A stretch of 64,000 bases of DNA. Origin: Clostridia bacterium (GTDB lineage: Bacteria; Bacillota; Clostridia; Oscillospirales; CAG-272). Location: assembly GCA_017482055.1 (NCBI GenBank), contig JAFUOH010000001.1, forward strand, positions 62,001 to 126,000. Direction: 5' to 3'. The notes beneath the pieces are model-generated. The model was not told where the DNA came from. It searched no databases and worked only from the letters and a program-made list of their open reading frames with translations. Shown here piece after piece: positions 61,311-64,000 of the stretch. Every line of letters starts with the position of its first letter. Within the stretch, counting starts at the first letter, position 1. Both the position numbers and the translations under genes were made by a program.

Positions 61311-62792
61311 ATGGCAAAACTCAAAATGCTTGCGATCGATCTCGGCGCGTCCAGCGGCAGAGGCATCATCGGCAGCTTTGACGGCGAGAAGATTACGCTT
61401 GACGTAAACCATCGCTTCCCCAGTGAACCTGTTACCGTTGCGGGCACATTTACATGGGATGTTCTGCGCATCTTCCATGAGATCAAAAATTCCATACGCA
61501 AGTGTGCGCTGTCGGATGACAAGAACATAAAGTCTATCGGTATAGATACTTGGGGTGTTGACTTCGGTTTTATTGACAAGAAGGGTAAGCTCATGGCGAA
61601 TCCCGTACACTATCGCGATACCCGCACAGAGGGGATCATTGATTACTGCGACAGATTCGTTTCCAAGGATGAGCTCTATAACATCACAGGTTTGCAGTTC
61701 CTTAATTTCAATACCATATATCAGCTTGCTGCGTCTATGCGCGACGAGCCGGTATATGTAAACAACGCCGACAAGATGCTGTTTATGCCCGATCTTCTCA
61801 ACTACTTCCTGACGGGTGAAAAGTTTGCCGAGTACACCATAGCTTCCACCGGTGCGATACTCGATGCGAAGTCGCGTCAGGTGTCACATGAGCTCCTTTC
61901 AAAATTCGGTATCCCCGAAGGCTTGTTTGCTCCTATCGTACAGCCGGGTCACACCGTTGGTAAGATACTCCCCGAGATTTTGGAGGATGTGGGCGATATA
62001 AAGGCTGACGTCGTAAACGTCGCGGCTCATGACACCGCAAGCGCCGTGCTTGCCGTTCCCGCAAAGAGCGACGACTTCATCTTTTTAAGCTCGGGAACAT
62101 GGTCGATAATGGGCTCCGAGGTGAAGGATCCAATTATTTCCGATGCATCGTTCAAATATAATTTCACCAATGAGGGCGGCGTTGAAAATACCATCCGCTT
62201 TTCAAAGAATATCACCGGTCTGTGGCTCAAGGAGGAGTCCAAGCGCCAGTGGGCACGTGAGGGTAAGGATTATACCCACGACCAACTGTCCGATATGGCA
62301 CTGGCGTCGAAGCCGTTTCAGTCGCTTATCGACCCTGATAACGCACTGTTCGCAACTCCGGGCAACCTTCCCCGCCGTATTGCGGAATACTGCAAGACCA
62401 CAAATCAGCACGTCCCCGAAAACGAGGGCGAGATCATGCGTTGTATTTTTGAATCGCTGGCACTGCGTTACCGCTACACTGTGGAGTGCATAGACGAACT
62501 GAAGGGTCACAAGACTCCCTTCATCAATATCGTCGGCGGCGGCACCAGAGAAGTTATCCTTAATCAGTTTGCCTCCGATGCCTGCGGTCGTCCCGTTTAC
62601 ACAGGACCTGTCGAAGCAACCGCTATGGGCAACATCGCAGCACAGGCTATTGCGGCAGGTGAAATTAAGAATGTTGCCGAAGCGCGTGAGATCATCGCCG
62701 CTTCCACCGATATCGGCTGCTATGAGCCTAAGAATACCGAGGCATGGGATGAAGCATACGAGCGCTTCAAGAAGCTTATTCATAAGGCGTAA
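61311..62792 (+). CDS. rhaB: rhamnulokinase
   Basis: 493-residue FGGY-family sugar kinase that phosphorylates L-rhamnulose. The N-terminal phosphate-binding motif MLAIDLGASSGRGIIGSFDG is typical of RhaB, followed by SIGIDTWGVDFGFID with the catalytic Asp, YRDTRT, FLSSGTWSIMGSE and the C-terminal NIVGGGTREVILNQFASDAC. The ATG follows AAAGGAGTACGCAC. It lies with rhaA about 1.1 kb downstream, separated by a ruined GH3 gene. No rhamnulose-1-phosphate aldolase is in view. Confidence 0.93.
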   Translation: MAKLKMLAIDLGASSGRGIIGSFDGEKITLDVNHRFPSEPVTVAGTFTWDVLRIFHEIKNSIRKCALSDDKNIKSIGIDTWGVDFGFIDKKGKLMANPVHYRDTRTEGIIDYCDRFVSKDELYNITGLQFLNFNTIYQLAASMRDEPVYVNNADKMLFMPDLLNYFLTGEKFAEYTIASTGAILDAKSRQVSHELLSKFGIPEGLFAPIVQPGHTVGKILPEILEDVGDIKADVVNVAAHDTASAVLAVPAKSDDFIFLSSGTWSIMGSEVKDPIISDASFKYNFTNEGGVENTIRFSKNITGLWLKEESKRQWAREGKDYTHDQLSDMALASKPFQSLIDPDNALFATPGNLPRRIAEYCKTTNQHVPENEGEIMRCIFESLALRYRYTVECIDELKGHKTPFINIVGGGTREVILNQFASDACGRPVYTGPVEATAMGNIAAQAIAAGEIKNVAEAREIIAASTDIGCYEPKNTEAWDEAYERFKKLIHKA

Positions 62793-62804
62793 ATATACTT
62801 TATA

Positions 62805-63780
62805 ATGATACTTGATATCAAACAGCTCACTTTGGAGCAGAAGCCGGGCATGGTATTATGCGCAAGACGCCTTGTTGACAATGATCCCGACAGCTTGGAG
62901 TTTACGATAGAGCTTATAAAAAAGCGTGCGCTGGGCTGTGTGCAGTTCCCGTCGTTTAAGAGCGATGTTATTTAAAGGGTGCTTGCAGAGGCTGATTACC
63001 CTATTCTCGTTTTTTGTGATACAGAGATGGGCTTTCCGACCTCCGAGCTTCCCAAGGTGGATCCCGATTTCCCCGCATCGCTGTCAAAGAAATGTATCGA
63101 CATCATCAGGAACAAGGGATTTGACGGCGTATGCTTCACCGACTCCTTTGCCATGATGGGCGTTTTGCGGAAATACGTCGAGGAAAACATCAACGGCATG
63201 GCGATTGCGGCAGGCAACGATATCATACTCCCCAACTACCGCACACCTACACGTAAAGTCTCCGCAATGCTCAAAAAGAATTTTGAGGACGGCGCTTTCA
63301 CTATGGAACGCCTGGACGAAGCCGTCAGACGCGTGCTTGCGGCACAGGAATACTACGAAAAGCACAAGGTGAATGCAAATCCCGCCACGGCTGAGGACAA
63401 AGAGCTTCTTCGCAGCGTGTCAAGGGATTGTATCACCGCCGTAACGGATGAGGGTGTTGAAGCGGCACTTGGCGGCAGCAATGAGGATAAGCTGTTTGTT
63501 ACCGTAACCGAGCAGGATGCGGGACAAGATGTCCACAATCCGGAAGTAACCGCTGACGGCTTGTATCATCCCGATAAGATCGCGAAAAAGATACACAGTG
63601 AGTTCCCCGGGTGCGGGTGTAACTTTTATCCCCGAATTTTCCGGCAACAAGGACAATGACCGTGTGCTGACTGAGGCTACCGGGTACAAGGAAGTGATAT
63701 TTATAACTTTCTGCGCGACCGCGCCCTATCGAGGCCAAGGGTAAGCTTCCGTTTGACGTGAAGCTAAAACAAAATCAAAT
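62805..63780 (+). pseudogene. GH3 (beta-N-acetylhexosaminidase-like) gene with nonsense, frameshift and internal deletion
   Basis: ILDIKQLTLEQKPGMVLCAR to FPSFKSDVI is followed by TAA at about 62972-62974. The same frame then continues RVLAEADYPILVFCDTEMGF, a GH3 start. After PTSELPK (about 63055) the sequence jumps to DPDFPASLSKKCIDIIRNKG and FDGVCFTDSFAMMGV, which in intact GH3 enzymes come more than 100 residues later, so most of the barrel is deleted. Near 63606 the frame shifts (GVTFIPEFSGNKDNDRVLTE continues in another frame) and again near 63700, before IEAKGKLPFDVKL. It was probably once part of the rhamnose operon. Confidence 0.85.
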
Positions 63781-63791
63781 TAAGGAGAAAA

Positions 63792-63817
63792 GTCTGAAAA
63801 ATGGATCATTTTCAGAC
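63792..63817 (+). other. hairpin upstream of rhaA (first of two)
   Basis: GTCTGAAAAAT pairs with ATTTTCAGAC (to 63817) around GGATC. It lies directly before the second hairpin. Confidence 0.6.
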
Positions 63818-63820
63818 AAT

Positions 63821-63882
63821 GGAGGTTTGTAACTTTCGCGCCTTGCGCCACGAATTCCTTGCGGGAATCGTCACAAACCTCC
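63821..63882 (+). other. second, larger stem-loop upstream of rhaA
   Basis: GGAGGTTTGT (63821-63830) pairs perfectly with ACAAACCTCC (63873-63882), enclosing 42 bases with an inner imperfect stem (CGAATTCC / GGGAATCG). It ends 23 bases before the rhaA ATG. With the first hairpin it could be a terminator pair for the upstream unit or a structured leader of rhaA. Confidence 0.6.
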
Positions 63883-63905
63883 CAAATAGTTAGAAAGGAA
63901 TAGTC

Positions 63906-64000
63906 ATGACTATGAGTACACAGAAGGCATACGAGCTCGCGAAGGAATTATATGCTTCTATCGGCGTTGACACGGACAAGGCGATTGAGCGACTTAGCGA
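63906..64000 (+). CDS. rhaA: L-rhamnose isomerase, N-terminal part (3' end outside window)
   Basis: Converts L-rhamnose to L-rhamnulose, the step before RhaB. Only 31 codons are visible: MSTQKAYELAKELYASIGVD followed by TDKAIERLS, matching the start of RhaA proteins (YELAKERYAxxGVDxxxALxRL). The ATG at 63906 follows AAAGGAATAGTC; a second ATG two codons later is possible. The neighbouring rhaB supports the call, but the catalytic part lies outside the window. Confidence 0.78.
   Translation, partial: MTMSTQKAYELAKELYASIGVDTDKAIERLS

Noticed and set aside
1..64000. CRISPR array, tRNA, rRNA, transposase, integrase or phage genes
   Set aside because: No repeat-spacer pattern, cloverleaf or recombinase motifs were noticed on reading; absence judged by eye only.

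Overview
The window is a chromosomal segment of an anaerobic, spore-forming Firmicute, most likely an uncultured Clostridia lineage from an animal gut. The housekeeping gene order (topA-trmFO, plsX-rnc-radical SAM-smc-ftsY, rdgB-yhbY-nadD-yqeK-LCP-rsfS-leuS, yqfC-yqfD-phoH-ybeY, era-recO-mutS2) is that of low-GC Gram-positives. YqfC, YqfD and YlbJ point to sporulation. S-layer-homology anchors, an alpha-L-rhamnosidase and a rhamnose kinase/isomerase pair point to glycan scavenging. Species cannot be assigned from sequence alone. Base composition looks near 50% GC in genes, with AT-rich promoters of the TTGACA-17-TATAAT type.

Layout. 1-15,832 is a dense, almost uninterrupted plus-strand housekeeping block ending in leuS. 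15,840-38,600 is accessory: a decayed glycoside-hydrolase tail, rpsU with its own promoter and terminator, two cytoplasmic Asp-box (sialidase-like) proteins, an oxidoreductase/isomerase pair, an XRE regulator, a decayed surface-protein tail, a YfhO membrane protein, DUF951, an AraC regulator, two very large secreted SLH-anchored Asp-box proteins, an aldo-keto-reductase/SDR chimera, an HpcH/HpaI aldolase and a mannitol-1-phosphate dehydrogenase. 38,800-46,600 looks like a stress or antimicrobial-response neighbourhood: an asymmetric heterodimeric ABC exporter, an SdpR/SdpI-type autorepressor and immunity pair, a MerR regulator with a large effector region, and an ECF sigma factor with a large C-terminal extension. 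46,600-49,620 holds an XRE remnant, a small minus-strand gene and a GH78 rhamnosidase. 49,868-59,319 returns to core genes (RadC-like, ylbJ, yqfC, yqfD, phoH, ybeY, era, recO, mutS2, a lipoprotein). 59,525-64,000 is a sugar-catabolic run: two TIM-barrel isomerases, rhaB, a wrecked GH3 gene and the start of rhaA.

The most interesting signals are these. (1) The neighbouring MerR and ECF genes each carry a strong internal Shine-Dalgarno plus in-frame ATG exactly where the DNA-binding/sigma part ends and the effector part begins. They could therefore make a free effector domain as well as the full regulator, as known for TipAL/TipAS; each also has a promoter matching its own class (19-bp MerR spacer; ECF-type TGAACC-16-CGTCTA). 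(2) Five related Asp-box domains lie in about 19 kb, split between cytoplasmic and cell-surface proteins. The surface proteins share an unrecognised tandem repeat present three times in one and twice in the other. (3) Five decayed or chimeric genes mark the accessory segments, which suggests repeated gain and loss. No tRNA, rRNA, CRISPR array, transposase or phage gene was seen.
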